DNA of 64,000 bases from Streptomyces sp. XY006 (GCF_002237655.1 NZ_NOKT01000001.1:124001-188000); one strand, 5' to 3'. Numbered from the stretch's first letter, positions 26,029 through 34,458 are shown. Notes: generated from the sequence alone by a model not told the origin. A program made the numbers and translations.

Positions 26029-26987
26029 TGACCACCGTCGCGCTGGCCGTCACCGACGGCATGCTCCACTTCGAACTGGCCCTGGCCTGCGAGGTCTTCG
26101 GGGCCGGTGTGAGCGGCCCGGACGGTTCCTGGTACCGCCTGTCGATCTGCGGCCCGGGCGCCGTGCGGGCCGGGCGCTTCCGTCTGGAGCCCGACCACGG
26201 GCTCGACCGTCTCGCCGGGGCCGACACCGTGATCGTCCCGGGCTGGGCGGACATCGACCGGGACCCGCCGGCCGAGCTGGTCGACGCGGTGCGCGCGGCC
26301 CACGAGGCGGGCGCCCGCGTGGCCTCCCTGTGCACGGGCGCCTTCGTGCTGGCCGCCGCGGGCCTGCTGGACGGCCGGCGCGCGACCACGCACTGGGCAC
26401 ACACCGGGGAACTGGCCCGGCGCCACCCCCGGGTGCGCGTGGACCCGGACGTCCTGTACGTCGACGAGGGCAAGGTGCTCACCTCGGCCGGCAAGGCCGC
26501 GGCCATGGACCTGTGCCTGCACCTGGTCCGCCTCGACCACGGCTCGTCGGTCGCCAACACGCTGGCCCGGCGCCTGGTCGTGCCGCCCCACCGGGACGGC
26601 GGCCAGGCCCAGTTCGTGACCACGCCCGTCCCGGCCCCGGACAACCACCCGCTCGCGGCGCTGTTCCCCTGGGTGATGCAGCGGCTGGACCGCCCGCTCA
26701 CCGTGGAGGACCTGGCCCGCCGGGCGGGGATGAGCTCGCGCAACCTGGGCCGCCACTTCAAGTCGGTGACGGGCACCAGTCCGTTGAAGTGGCTGCTGAC
26801 CCAACGCATCCGCCACGCCCAGGTGTTGCTGGAGACGACCGACGACACCGTGGACGCCATCGCGACGGCCACGGGCATGGGCACGGCCACGACACTGCGC
26901 CGGCACTTCCACCGCACGGTCGGCGTCCCGCCCGACGCCTACCGCCGTACGTTCCGCTCCCGCGGCCGGGACGGAACACGGGCGTGA
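26028..26987 (+). CDS. GlxA family regulator (DJ-1/PfpI plus AraC-type HTH)
   Basis: 319 residues. The first 165 or so are a DJ-1/PfpI-like domain with the nucleophile-elbow Cys in ASLCTGAFVLAAAG, which in regulators is a ligand or redox sensor. Residues about 215-310 hold an AraC-type double helix-turn-helix (VEDLARRAGMSSRNLGRHFK and MGTATTLRRHFHRTVG). The start is ATG 26028; a longer frame begins at 25989 but would run through the operator. It probably controls the divergent oxidoreductase and itself. The 3' end including the stop codon has been duplicated in tandem. Confidence 0.9.
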   Translation: MTTVALAVTDGMLHFELALACEVFGAGVSGPDGSWYRLSICGPGAVRAGRFRLEPDHGLDRLAGADTVIVPGWADIDRDPPAELVDAVRAAHEAGARVASLCTGAFVLAAAGLLDGRRATTHWAHTGELARRHPRVRVDPDVLYVDEGKVLTSAGKAAAMDLCLHLVRLDHGSSVANTLARRLVVPPHRDGGQAQFVTTPVPAPDNHPLAALFPWVMQRLDRPLTVEDLARRAGMSSRNLGRHFKSVTGTSPLKWLLTQRIRHAQVLLETTDDTVDAIATATGMGTATTLRRHFHRTVGVPPDAYRRTFRSRGRDGTRA

Positions 26988-27031
26988 CCGCGTCGGCCGG
27001 GACGGAACACGGGCGTGACCGCGTCGGCCGG
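26970..27031. repeat. 31-bp perfect tandem duplication over a stop codon
   Basis: Positions 26970-27000 and 27001-27031 are identical. The first copy encodes the last residues and the TGA of the GlxA-type gene (26985-26987), so the second copy lies wholly downstream and carries a second, unused stop. Confidence 0.92.
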
Positions 27032-27086
27032 GGCGGGACCGTCCGCGGGTGCGAGAGGGACCCCTGCCCTCCAGCCGGACCGTCGG

Positions 27087-27142
27087 GCGGGGCGAGGTCA
27101 GGCCGGGGCGCCGAGCGGGGCGAGGTCAGGCCGGGGCGCCGA
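27087..27142. repeat. 28-bp perfect tandem duplication at the 3' end of the RibD-like gene
   Basis: Positions 27087-27114 and 27115-27142 are identical. The right copy contains the stop codon (27126-27128) and the last few codons of the minus-strand gene. The left copy lies downstream of that gene. Confidence 0.92.
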
Positions 27143-27731
27143 GCGGCGGGTGGTCGAGCACGCGGGGCTTGTACTCGACCAGCTGGATGCGGCCGTCGAA
27201 GGTGCGGTGCCCGATCATGTCGAGGGCGACGTCCGGATAGCCGTCGTAGATGCGTTCCTGGCCCGTGGCCCCGGTGATGACCGGGAACATCACGACCCGG
27301 AAGCGGTCGACGAGTCCGGCGCGCAGCAGGGACCGGCACAGGCTGAGGCTGCCGATCGTGCTGAGGAGCCCCTCGCCTTCGGCCTTCATGGCCCGGACCG
27401 CCTCGACGGCGTCGTCGCGCACGAGCGTGGAGTTGGCCCACGTCAGCGGTTCCTCGAGCGAGGAGGAGAACACCACCTTGGGCGCTTGCGTGAGCTCGTC
27501 GACGGACGCCTCTTCCTCGGGCCGGAACTCGTCCTGGCCGGCCGGGACGTCGCCTGCCGCGAAGCCCGACATCAGGCGGTAGGTGTTCGCCCCCATCAGG
27601 TAGGTGACCGCGGGCTGCTCGCCGAGCCACGCGAGGTACTCCGGGCCCTCCAGGCCCCAGAACCCGGGCCATCCCTCTCCGGACGCGTAGCCGTCGAGGG
27701 AGGTGATGAAGTCGACCAGAAGTTCCGACAT
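27126..27731 (-). CDS. Dihydrofolate reductase family (RibD C-terminal domain) protein
   Basis: 201 residues. It starts with LLVDFITSLDGYASG, the usual opening of RibD-C/DHFR-like reductases. YLMGANTYRLM and KVVFSSSLEEPLTWANSTLV follow, then GLLSTIGSLSLCRSLLRAGLVD and the MFPVITG strand. These are cytoplasmic NADPH-dependent enzymes of mostly unknown substrate. The start is ATG 27731 behind AAAGGA. It is convergent with the GlxA-type gene. The C-terminal codons lie in a tandem duplication. Confidence 0.88.
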   Translation of the reverse strand: MSELLVDFITSLDGYASGEGWPGFWGLEGPEYLAWLGEQPAVTYLMGANTYRLMSGFAAGDVPAGQDEFRPEEEASVDELTQAPKVVFSSSLEEPLTWANSTLVRDDAVEAVRAMKAEGEGLLSTIGSLSLCRSLLRAGLVDRFRVVMFPVITGATGQERIYDGYPDVALDMIGHRTFDGRIQLVEYKPRVLDHPPLGAPA

Positions 27732-27834
27732 GACGGTGTCCTTTCCTGGGTGTCATCAGGTTGGACCGGCCGAGAGCCCCGAACTCATCGGCCGCGCTGA
27801 GGAGCAACGAGAAAACCCCTGACGCAGCAGCCGC

Positions 27835-28812
27835 TCAGGTGGGCGTCTCCGTGTAGCGGGCGACGATCGCGGCGGCACGGTCGCGCAGCGCGGTGCGCAC
27901 CGACCGGGGGGCCAGGACCTCCACGTCCGCCGTGAGCTGCCACAGCGCCCATTCGGCGTGCCGTGCGTCCTGGAAGGTCACTTCGAGGCGCAGCCGGCCG
28001 TCCGCCTCGGGTTCCTCGGCTCGTACGGCCAGTGCCGTGCGCGCCAGCTCCTCACGCCGCTCGGGGTTCACCCTCACCAGCACCGTGAGGTGAGGCCCGT
28101 CGGACAGGAACTGCGCGCAGCGGTCCCGCCAGACGCGGTCCAGATCGACCTGGTGCGGTCGCCGCGCCGGCTCGGGCAGTTCCTCTGCGGCCAGCATCCG
28201 CGACAGCCGGTACGTACGGTCCGCGCCCGCCCTCGTGGCCAGCAGATAGGCCCGTTCGCGCACGGTGACCAGGCCGATCGGGTCCACGGTGCGCCACGTG
28301 GGCGCCTGGTCCGCGGCCGCGTAGTGGATGCGCAGCCTGCGCCCGGCGAGCACCGCGCGCCGCACCACGGCCATCGTCGTGCCCGGCACGGGCTCGGCGG
28401 CCTGGCGACGGGAGAGCAGATCCGTCTCCGGGTCGATCAGCATGCGCCGGGCGGCGTCGCTCGCGGCGGTCCGGTGCCGGTCCGGCAGGGCGTCCACCAC
28501 CTTGCGCATGGCGGAGGCGAGCGCGGAGCCGAGGCCGAAGGCCTGCTCGCCGCGCCCCGATCCGGCGACGAGCAGGGCGAGGGCCTCGTCGTGGTTGAGC
28601 CCCGTGAGGTCGGTCCGGAAGTCGGGCAGCAACGCGAAACCGCCGCGCCGGCCGCGCTCGGCGTAGACCGGGACGCCGGCCGCGGACAGCGCCTCGATGT
28701 CGCGCAGCACGGTCCGGGTGGACACCTCCAGCTCGCGGGCCAGCGCGGTCGCGGTCATCCGGCCGCGCTGACGTAGCAGCAGCACCAGCGAGATCAACCG
28801 GTCGGCGCGCAT
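27835..28812 (-). CDS. WYL-domain (DeoR/YafY-type HTH) regulator
   Basis: 325 residues. The N-terminal winged helix-turn-helix (about 1-60, MRADRLISLVLLLRQRGRMT and LEVSTRTVLRDIEALSAAGV) is followed by PVYAERGRRGGFAL and a WYL domain (about 140-210, RLRIHYAAADQAPTWRTVDP, where the WYL tripeptide itself is degenerate). A C-terminal WCX-like domain ends the protein. WYL proteins sense nucleotides or other small ligands. The start is ATG 28812. It is divergent from the RidA gene 136 bases away, its most likely target. Confidence 0.9.
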   Translation of the reverse strand: MRADRLISLVLLLRQRGRMTATALARELEVSTRTVLRDIEALSAAGVPVYAERGRRGGFALLPDFRTDLTGLNHDEALALLVAGSGRGEQAFGLGSALASAMRKVVDALPDRHRTAASDAARRMLIDPETDLLSRRQAAEPVPGTTMAVVRRAVLAGRRLRIHYAAADQAPTWRTVDPIGLVTVRERAYLLATRAGADRTYRLSRMLAAEELPEPARRPHQVDLDRVWRDRCAQFLSDGPHLTVLVRVNPERREELARTALAVRAEEPEADGRLRLEVTFQDARHAEWALWQLTADVEVLAPRSVRTALRDRAAAIVARYTETPT

Positions 28813-28947
28813 GCCGGAACGCTAGCCGAATACGTGACGGTGGGTGTCGTCATTCGCCGGGAGGCTTGTCGGTGTGAGGACGGGGCCGGTGGCTGCCCCG
28901 AGCCTTTTGACGGTCATGCCGACGCATCGAATGGAGCTGATGTGGTG

Positions 28948-29343
28948 ATGGAGCGATCGACGGTCGACCCGTGGAGGTGGTCGGTGGAGATGGGCTACAG
29001 CCAGGGAGCGGTCGTCACCGGTCCGGCCCGGACCCTGTACTGCTCCGGCCAGGCCGCGATGAGCGGCGACGGCAAGCCCGAGCACGCCGATGACCTGGCG
29101 GGGCAGCTGGCGCTCGCCGTCGACAACCTGGAGGCCGTGCTCGGCGAGGCCGGCATGTCCCTCGCGCACCTCGTCCGGCTGAACGTGTACACGACCGACG
29201 TGGACCGGCTCTTCGAGCACTACGGCGTGCTGGCCGCGCGGTTGGGCGCCGCCGGGGTGGCGCCGGCCATGACGCTGCTCGGGGTGACACGGCTGGCGCT
29301 GCCCGGCCTGATGGTCGAGCTGGAGGGCACGGCGGTGGCCTGA
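28948..29343 (+). CDS. ridA: RidA family enamine/imine deaminase
   Basis: 131 residues. It has the RidA/YjgF-type core: LYCSGQAAMSGDGKPEHADD, QLALAVDNLEAVLGEAGMSL, and HLVRLNVYTTDVD. The usual catalytic Arg near residue 105 is in doubt, because the corresponding stretch reads APAMTLLGVTRLALPGLMVE, so the deaminase activity may differ from canonical RidA. It is expected to hydrolyse reactive 2-aminoacrylate-like imines in the cytoplasm. I chose ATG 28948; two in-frame GTG codons at 28942 and 28945 sit closer to GGAG and are equally possible. Confidence 0.85.
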   Translation: MERSTVDPWRWSVEMGYSQGAVVTGPARTLYCSGQAAMSGDGKPEHADDLAGQLALAVDNLEAVLGEAGMSLAHLVRLNVYTTDVDRLFEHYGVLAARLGAAGVAPAMTLLGVTRLALPGLMVELEGTAVA

Positions 29344-29396
29344 GGCGACCGGGCCGGGGAGGGCCGGGGGAGGGCCGTGTGTCCCCGAGAGCCGCG

Positions 29397-29798
29397 TCAG
29401 GCGCTTTCCGACGCGGCCGGGGGAGCGGGCGGCCGCCCGGGGGAGCGGGTCCCCGCCCGGATCTGCCGGGCGCGGGTGACGGCCTCGCCGAGCGCCGGCG
29501 TGATGGTCAGCACGGTGTCCAGGCCGAGCACGTCCATCCGCCGGCGCAGGCCCTCGTCGGGCACGGCCAGGACGAGAGCGCCGTCCGCGGCGTGCAGACG
29601 CTGCCAGAAGGCCAGCAGGACGGTGATGCCGCTGGAGTCGATGAAGCCGAGCGACGACGTGTCCAGGACGAGGTAACGACAGCCGTCGTCCAGCAGGGCG
29701 AGGCCGGCGTTGCGCAGGCCGGAGCTGGTGTAGAAGTCGACGTCGTCCGCGAGAGCGGCCACCGCCAGATCCCCGTCGCGTTCGATGAGCTGGAGCAC
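29397..29798 (-). CDS. STAS-domain anti-sigma factor antagonist
   Basis: 133 residues. A single STAS domain with the phosphorylation-site motif LGFIDSSGITVLLAFWQ (the second Ser is the usual target of an anti-sigma kinase) and DGCRYLVLDTSS before it. A Pro/Ser-rich tail of about 25 residues follows. Such proteins release a SigF/SigB-like sigma factor by binding its kinase. No kinase or phosphatase lies nearby, so its partners are elsewhere. I start it at GTG 29798, seven bases after GAGGGG; a TTG at 29813 would lengthen it by five residues but lacks a binding site. Confidence 0.88.
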   Translation of the reverse strand: MLQLIERDGDLAVAALADDVDFYTSSGLRNAGLALLDDGCRYLVLDTSSLGFIDSSGITVLLAFWQRLHAADGALVLAVPDEGLRRRMDVLGLDTVLTITPALGEAVTRARQIRAGTRSPGRPPAPPAASESA

Positions 29799-30065
29799 GG
29801 TGTGACCCCTCAACGCGTGGAGTGGAGCCGGGCGGACCCGGCGGCACGGGGACCGTGTTCATCTGCCGCCTGATTCCTAAGCGGGATGATCATGTTCTTC
29901 CTAGGGCTGGTGAGAGAGCTTCCGGTCACTGATCGTTTCTGTTGCGCAGTTTTCGCTTACCCCCGGTGGCCGCCCCTGATGTGGTGACCGCCGGCACGTC
30001 CCGTCGCCACAGGGGCCGCATACCTCGGGTCATCCTGACACGGAACGCAGGCCGACGGGCACGAG
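29799..30065. other. Intergenic region between the STAS gene and the permease terminator
   Basis: The left part should hold the STAS promoter. The AT-rich stretch 29865-29945 (ATCATGTTCTTCCTAGG and TTTCTGTTGCGCAGTTTTCGC) is the best candidate. I see no gene in it. Confidence 0.35.
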
Positions 30066-30103
30066 CCGGGGCGGGACGCCGCACACTCGGCGTCCCGCCC
30101 CGG
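30066..30103 (-). terminator. Strong terminator of the lone permease gene
   Basis: A perfect 16-base stem, CCGGGGCGGGACGCCG (30066-30081) and CGGCGTCCCGCCCCGG (30088-30103), with a 6-base loop, 13 bases past the permease stop codon. Confidence 0.88.
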
Positions 30104-30115
30104 GGAAGATGCCGC

Positions 30116-31123
30116 TCAGCGGTCGGCGCCTGCCGTGGGGCGGGCGTCGGCGGCCGTCGCCGCGCTCCAGCGGGAGCGGACGTCGGCGAGCCGGCGCCGC
30201 GATCGCTGCAGCGGAGTGGGCGGCAGCGCGCGCGAGTCGCCCCGCGCGTAGTACCGCTCGACGTAGTACTGACCCGCGCTGAGCACGCTGGTGACCGCGA
30301 TGTACCAGAGCGTCGCGACCATGAGCAACGGGATGACCTGGTACGTCTGGTTGTAGATCAGCTGCGTGGAGTACAGCAGGTCGTGCACGGCCAGCACGCT
30401 GACGATGCTGGTGCCCTTCAGGGTGCCGATCAGCATGTTCCCGGCCGTCGGCACGATGGAGCGCATCGCCTGCGGCACGACGACCCGGCGCAGGGTGCGG
30501 CCCCTGCTCAGGCCGAGCGCCTGAGCGGCCTCGGTCTGGCCGGGGTCTACGGAGAGGATGCCGCCCCGCACCACCTCGGCCGCGTAGGCGCTCTCGTGCA
30601 GGGTCAGGCCGATGACGGCGGTCAGGGTCGGACCGAGCAGGTTGACCGTCTTGACGGTGACGAACTCCGGGCCGAACGGGATTCCGAACCCCAGCGTCGG
30701 GTAGAGGGCGCCGATGTTGAACCAGAACAGCAGCTGCACCAGCAGGGGAGTGGAGCGGAAGATCCACACGTAGCCCCAACTGAGCGTGCGCAGCACCGGG
30801 TTGCCCGACAGGCGCAGCACCGCCAGCACGGTGCCCAGCAGGAAGCCGAGCACCATGACCGCCCCGGTCAGCCACAGGGTCAGCAGCAGCCCGTCCAGTA
30901 CGGCGGCGGTCGTGAAGTACCGCCCCACCACGGCCCATTGGAACGCCTCGTTGCGGACGACGGAGTGGAGCACCATGGCGAACACGAGCAGCGCGGCCGC
31001 GGCGGTGGCCCAGCGGCCGGGGTGCCGGCGCGGCACGATCCGGGGCAGTTCGTGTTCGGGGGTGCCCGTGCGCTGCGGCGGTGCCGTGGCGGGAGCGGGC
31101 GAGAGGTCGGACGGTGTGACCAT
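30116..31123 (-). CDS. Polar amino acid type ABC transporter permease (unpaired)
   Basis: 335 residues. A cytoplasmic tail of about 40 residues is followed by about five membrane helices and a His/Glu/Gln-type permease domain: LGTVLAVLRLSGNPVLRTLS, IFRSTPLLVQLLFWFN, and the coupling EAA loop EAAQALGLSRGRTLRRVVVP. It closely resembles the permease at 34459-35490 in the divergent operon. No ATPase or binding protein is on its own strand, so it probably shares those of the divergent operon. The start is ATG 31123 behind GGAGAG. Promoters for it and for the leader at 31421 must share the 297 bases between them. Confidence 0.9.
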   Translation of the reverse strand: MVTPSDLSPAPATAPPQRTGTPEHELPRIVPRRHPGRWATAAAALLVFAMVLHSVVRNEAFQWAVVGRYFTTAAVLDGLLLTLWLTGAVMVLGFLLGTVLAVLRLSGNPVLRTLSWGYVWIFRSTPLLVQLLFWFNIGALYPTLGFGIPFGPEFVTVKTVNLLGPTLTAVIGLTLHESAYAAEVVRGGILSVDPGQTEAAQALGLSRGRTLRRVVVPQAMRSIVPTAGNMLIGTLKGTSIVSVLAVHDLLYSTQLIYNQTYQVIPLLMVATLWYIAVTSVLSAGQYYVERYYARGDSRALPPTPLQRSRRRLADVRSRWSAATAADARPTAGADR

Positions 31124-31384
31124 GGGGAGGCTCTCCGGGGGAGGGAATCACAGGCGTGGGTGACCACCCGGTGGCGCGCGTGGTGCTGCACTGCGGCAGC
31201 ACCGCCGCGGTCCGGTGCGCGGTCGGGATTCCGCGTCGTCACGAACGCCGCGTCCCTCAACGCGGCCGGAGCGGCGGCCGCGCGGGGCGGAGCCGTCCGC
31301 CGACGATCGTATGTGTCCCGGGCACGGATCTGTCAACAGCGCGTGGCGGGCGCCGGATCGGTAGGTCCGGCATCCGGGCGCTGC

Positions 31385-31414
31385 TTGACGGGAAGCACGC
31401 GGTACTGCTCAATT
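31385..31414 (+). promoter_or_regulatory. Promoter of leader peptide 1
   Basis: TTGACG (31385-31390), an 18-base spacer, and TCAATT (31409-31414). The -10 box ends six bases before the ATG of the leader ORF, so transcription should begin at or next to the start codon (leaderless message). Confidence 0.6.
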
Positions 31415-31420
31415 AATCGC

Positions 31421-31498
31421 ATGAATGCCCAGCAGCGCTTGGTCTCGCGCGACCACATCGACTTCGGTCGGGTGTGGTCCGCGGCGTGTTGCGCCTGA
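31421..31498 (+). CDS. Cys-codon leader peptide 1 (putative attenuator ORF)
   Basis: A 25-codon ORF too short for normal calling. Its middle reads SRDHIDFGRVW, matching the R-x-H-[VI]-D-[LF]-x-R core of streptomycete leader peptides found ahead of sulfur genes. Residues 23 and 24, just before the final Ala and the TGA, are tandem Cys codons (TGT TGC). It has no ribosome-binding site, and the predicted promoter places transcription start at the ATG. A hairpin begins nine bases after its stop. Ribosome stalling at the Cys codons when Cys-tRNA is scarce would raise expression of the operon that starts at 31716. Confidence 0.82.
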   Translation: MNAQQRLVSRDHIDFGRVWSAACCA

Positions 31499-31507
31499 CT
31501 CGGCAGC

Positions 31508-31525
31508 GGGCCGTCTGACCGGCCC
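31508..31525 (+). terminator. Candidate attenuator hairpin after leader 1
   Basis: GGGCCG (31508-31513) pairs with CGGCCC (31520-31525) over the loop TCTGAC, followed by TTCCCTCCCTC. A ribosome stopped at the two Cys codons would be about 10-15 bases away and could melt it. The remaining 190 bases to 31716 are pyrimidine-rich and without a gene. Confidence 0.5.
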
Positions 31526-31715
31526 TTCCCTCCCTCGGTGACCCCGTCGCGGGCCGAGCTCTCCTCCTTGCGCGCGCTGCCGCACCCCCGTTTCTCCCGA
31601 CGCACGGCGTCGTCACATCCGCACTTCCCGCTTCTCTGACGCTCGGTCATCTCTGCCCGCACGCACGGCGGTTCCGCCATGCCTGCGTGCGGTCGCTCCC
31701 GAAAGGGCCACTGTC

Positions 31716-32870
31716 ATGCCCGTGGAATTCCTCGGCATCGCCGCCACCAACGACGGCTCCGAGACCACCCCGCGCTCCGGCGCCGCCTTCGACAAGGAGT
31801 ACACGCTCCGCCTCGCCCGGGCCCATGAGGACCACGGCTGGGACCGGGTGCTGTTCGCCTACGGCTCCGGCTCGCCCGACCCGGCACCCGCCGCCGCGTA
31901 CATCGCGAGCAGGCTGGACCGGTTGCAGATCCTGCTCGCCCACCGGCCCAACGTCTCCTACCCGACCTTCGCCGCGAAGACCTTCGCCACCCTCGACCAG
32001 ATCAGCGAGGGCCGGCTGACCGTCCACTTCATCACCGGCGGCAACGACCACGAGCAGGGCCGCGAGGGCGACACCCTGACCAAGGACGAGCGCTACGCCC
32101 GCACCCGCGAGTACATCCGGATCGTCAAGAAGATCTGGACCACGCGCGAACCCTTCGACCACGAGGGCGAGCACTACCGCTTCCACGACTTCGTCAGCGA
32201 CGTCTTCCCCGTCCAGCAGCCGCGCCCGGGCGTGTCGTTCGGCGGTTCGTCGCCCGCCGCGTACGCCGCCGGCGGGGCGGAGGCCGACATCTACTGCCTG
32301 TGGGGCGAGCCGCTGGAGAGGACCGCCGAGCAGATCGAGGCGGTACGGGCCGCCGCGAAGGCCGCGGGCCGCACCGACGTGCCGCGCATCCAGGTGGCGT
32401 TCCGCCCCATCATCGCCCCGACCGAGGAGCTGGCCTGGGAGATGGCCCACCGCACGGTCGGCGCCATCCGGGAACAGGGCGCGGCAGGGCTCAAGCGGCG
32501 CCATCGCACCGGCGCCCCGCAGAACACGGGCTCGCAGCGGCTGGTCGCCATCGCCGAGGCGGGGGAGCGCTACGACCGGGCCCTGTGGACCCCGACGGCC
32601 GCCGCGACCGGTGGCGCGGGCAACTCCAACGCCCTGGTCGGCACCCCGGAGACGGTCGCGCAGGCCCTCCTCGACTACTACGACCTCGGCGTCGACATCC
32701 TGTCCGCCCGCGGCTACGACCTGCTGGGCGACGCCATCGACTTCGGCCGGTACGTCATCCCCCTGGTCCGCGAGGAGGTCGCCAAGCGCGACGCCAAGCG
32801 CGACGCCGAGCGCGACGCGGGCGCGGAACGGAACCGCGGGGAGCACGACCGCGCGGTGGTGGGCGCGTGA
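31716..32870 (+). CDS. SsuD-type FMNH2-dependent alkanesulfonate monooxygenase
   Basis: 384 residues, a luciferase-like TIM barrel. It has VLFAYGSGSPDPA, QILLAHRPNVSYPTFAAKTF, LTVHFITGGNDHEQGREGDT and FGGSSPAAYAAG, matching SsuD and related sulfonate monooxygenases. These use FMNH2 and O2 to release sulfite from alkanesulfonates. It ends in a charged tail with repeated KRDA/ERDA units. The start is ATG 31716, 217 bases after leader 1. It is the first structural gene of the first sulfur operon. The flavin reductase is supplied from the second operon (45876) or elsewhere. Confidence 0.88.
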   Translation: MPVEFLGIAATNDGSETTPRSGAAFDKEYTLRLARAHEDHGWDRVLFAYGSGSPDPAPAAAYIASRLDRLQILLAHRPNVSYPTFAAKTFATLDQISEGRLTVHFITGGNDHEQGREGDTLTKDERYARTREYIRIVKKIWTTREPFDHEGEHYRFHDFVSDVFPVQQPRPGVSFGGSSPAAYAAGGAEADIYCLWGEPLERTAEQIEAVRAAAKAAGRTDVPRIQVAFRPIIAPTEELAWEMAHRTVGAIREQGAAGLKRRHRTGAPQNTGSQRLVAIAEAGERYDRALWTPTAAATGGAGNSNALVGTPETVAQALLDYYDLGVDILSARGYDLLGDAIDFGRYVIPLVREEVAKRDAKRDAERDAGAERNRGEHDRAVVGA

Positions 32871-33487
32871 CGTCCGTAGCGCCGACACCGCACCGGTCGG
32901 CGGACCTGACCGTCGTGCACGTCCCGGTCGGCGACCGCCGTGTGCGACCGCTGCTGCGCGAACTGGGCCACGAGTACTCCACGCGCTACGGCAAGGACGC
33001 ACACGCCGAGATCTCCCGCTACCCGGACGAGGAGTTCACGCCGCGGTACGGCGGCCTGCTCCTGCTGCTGCTGGAGCACGGCAACCCGGTCGCGGGCGGC
33101 GCCTTCCGCCGGTACGACGCGGCCACCGCCGAGCTGATGGGGGTCCCCCCGGACGAAGTCTGGGGGAGGATCTGGACGCACTCCGCGCACCGCCGGCGCG
33201 GACTCGCCCGCCGTGTGCTGGACGAGCTGGAACGCGAGGCCGGCGCACGCGGATACCGCCGTGTCTTCCTCACCACCGGGCCGCGCCAGCCCGAGGCCCG
33301 CGGCCTCTACCTCGCCACCGGCTACACACCGCTGTTCGACACCGAGGCCGACCCGGAGACCATCGGCCCGCTGCCGTTCGAGAAGCACCTGCCACCCGGC
33401 ACGTCCCCTGTCACGCCCCCCGTCACCACGCCCCCCGTCACCTCGCCCCCCATCACCACGTCCCCCGGAAAGGCCACGGACCTGTGA
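32867..33487 (+). CDS. GNAT family N-acetyltransferase
   Basis: 206 residues. The acetyl-CoA-binding part [22 protein letters not shown] (motif A, R/Q-x-x-G-x-A/G) is clear, and the C-terminal part [10 protein letters not shown] closes the GNAT fold. Just before motif A the protein has an unusual [10 protein letters not shown] segment encoded by an inserted palindromic element (33138-33170). The last 25 residues are a Pro/Thr/Val repeat ([15 protein letters not shown]). The start is GTG 32867, overlapping the monooxygenase stop. In this operon it might acetylate Cys- or Met-related compounds; that is inferred from context. Confidence 0.85.
   Translation: MTSVAPTPHRSADLTVVHVPVGDRRVRPLLRELGHEYSTRYGKDAHAEISRYPDEEFTPRYGGLLLLLLEHGNPVAGGAFRRYDAATAELMGVPPDEVWGRIWTHSAHRRRGLARRVLDELEREAGARGYRRVFLTTGPRQPEARGLYLATGYTPLFDTEADPETIGPLPFEKHLPPGTSPVTPPVTTPPVTSPPITTSPGKATDL
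33138..33170 (+). repeat. Palindromic GGGGGTCCCCCC...GGGGGAGG element inside the GNAT gene
   Basis: Two G runs and a C run form a nested hairpin (CCCCCCGGAC, loop GAA, GTCTGGGGG). This resembles the short palindromic repeats scattered through Streptomyces genomes, usually between genes. Here it sits in frame and adds about ten residues to a GNAT protein. Confidence 0.6.
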
Positions 33488-34437
33488 ACCTCCCTGCCCT
33501 CAGAGGCCGTCTGCGCGGCGCGGCCGTCCTCGCGGCGCTGCCGCTGCTCGCGCTGACCGCGTGCGGCTCCGGCGACACCGGCGGCACCGCGGCCGTGGGT
33601 GCCCAGGCCTCGCCCGCACCCACGGCCGACCCGGTCGCCTCCGTGCGCAAGTCGGACGCCGTCGCCGCGCTGCTGCCCGCCGACGTCCGCCGGGCGGGCA
33701 CGCTGCGGGTCGGCAGCTCCATCGGCTTCCCGCCGGGCGCGTACTACCCGAACGGGCCGGACAAGGCCCCCGCGGGCCAGGACATCGACCTCGCCGACGC
33801 CGTCGCCAAGGTCCTCGGAGTGAAGCTGCAGCGTCAGGACGCCTCCTTCGAGACGATCCTGCCCGCCCTCGGCAGCGGCAAGTACGACGTCGGCACGGGC
33901 AACTTCGGGGTGACCACCGAGCGCCTGAAGACCATCGACTTCGTCACCTACATCAACGACGGCCAGGGCTTCGCGGTGAAGAAGGGCAACACCGCGCTCA
34001 AGAAGGTCACCGACCTGACCCAGCTGTGCGGACTGACCGTCGGCACCGGCGCCGGCACCACCTTCGAGACCACCCTCACCGAGCAGAAGGGGGTGTGCGC
34101 GAAGGCCGGGAAGAAGCCCTACGACGTGAAGGTCTACTCGGAGAACGCGGCGACCCTCACCGCACTCCAGCAGGGCCGCATCGACGTGATCATGTCGACC
34201 ATCAACGGCCTGCGGTACCAGGCCTCCCAGCCCGCCGCGCAGACCACGTTCCTCGGCGAGTACCACCGCCTCGACGTGGGTTTCGCCTTCAAGAAGGGCT
34301 CCCCGCTCACCAAGGCCTTCCGGGCCGCCGTCAACGAGCTGATCAAGGACGGCACGTACGCCCGGATCCTGCAGAAGTGGGGCACCTCAGCCTCCGCGAT
34401 CGAGACGTCGCGGATCAACCCGCCCGAGCACGCCTGA
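33484..34437 (+). CDS. Amino-acid-type ABC transporter binding lipoprotein, first copy
   Basis: 317 residues. The lipoprotein signal ends in LLALTAC (Cys about 27). The mature part is a type II binding protein of the polar amino acid family: [53 protein letters not shown], and SRINPP at the end. The start is GTG 33484, overlapping the GNAT stop. With two binding proteins, two permeases and one ATPase in the region, it probably brings in cystine, methionine or a related sulfur compound; the ligand is inferred from context only. Confidence 0.88.
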   Translation: MNLPALRGRLRGAAVLAALPLLALTACGSGDTGGTAAVGAQASPAPTADPVASVRKSDAVAALLPADVRRAGTLRVGSSIGFPPGAYYPNGPDKAPAGQDIDLADAVAKVLGVKLQRQDASFETILPALGSGKYDVGTGNFGVTTERLKTIDFVTYINDGQGFAVKKGNTALKKVTDLTQLCGLTVGTGAGTTFETTLTEQKGVCAKAGKKPYDVKVYSENAATLTALQQGRIDVIMSTINGLRYQASQPAAQTTFLGEYHRLDVGFAFKKGSPLTKAFRAAVNELIKDGTYARILQKWGTSASAIETSRINPPEHA

Positions 34438-34458
34438 GAAGCGACCAGGAACACCACG

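Noticed and set aside
31124-31330. A leader peptide ahead of the minus-strand permease
   Set aside because: A frame with a Cys (VVTHACDS) exists but it lacks a stop after the Cys codon and the conserved R-x-H-V-D-L core.
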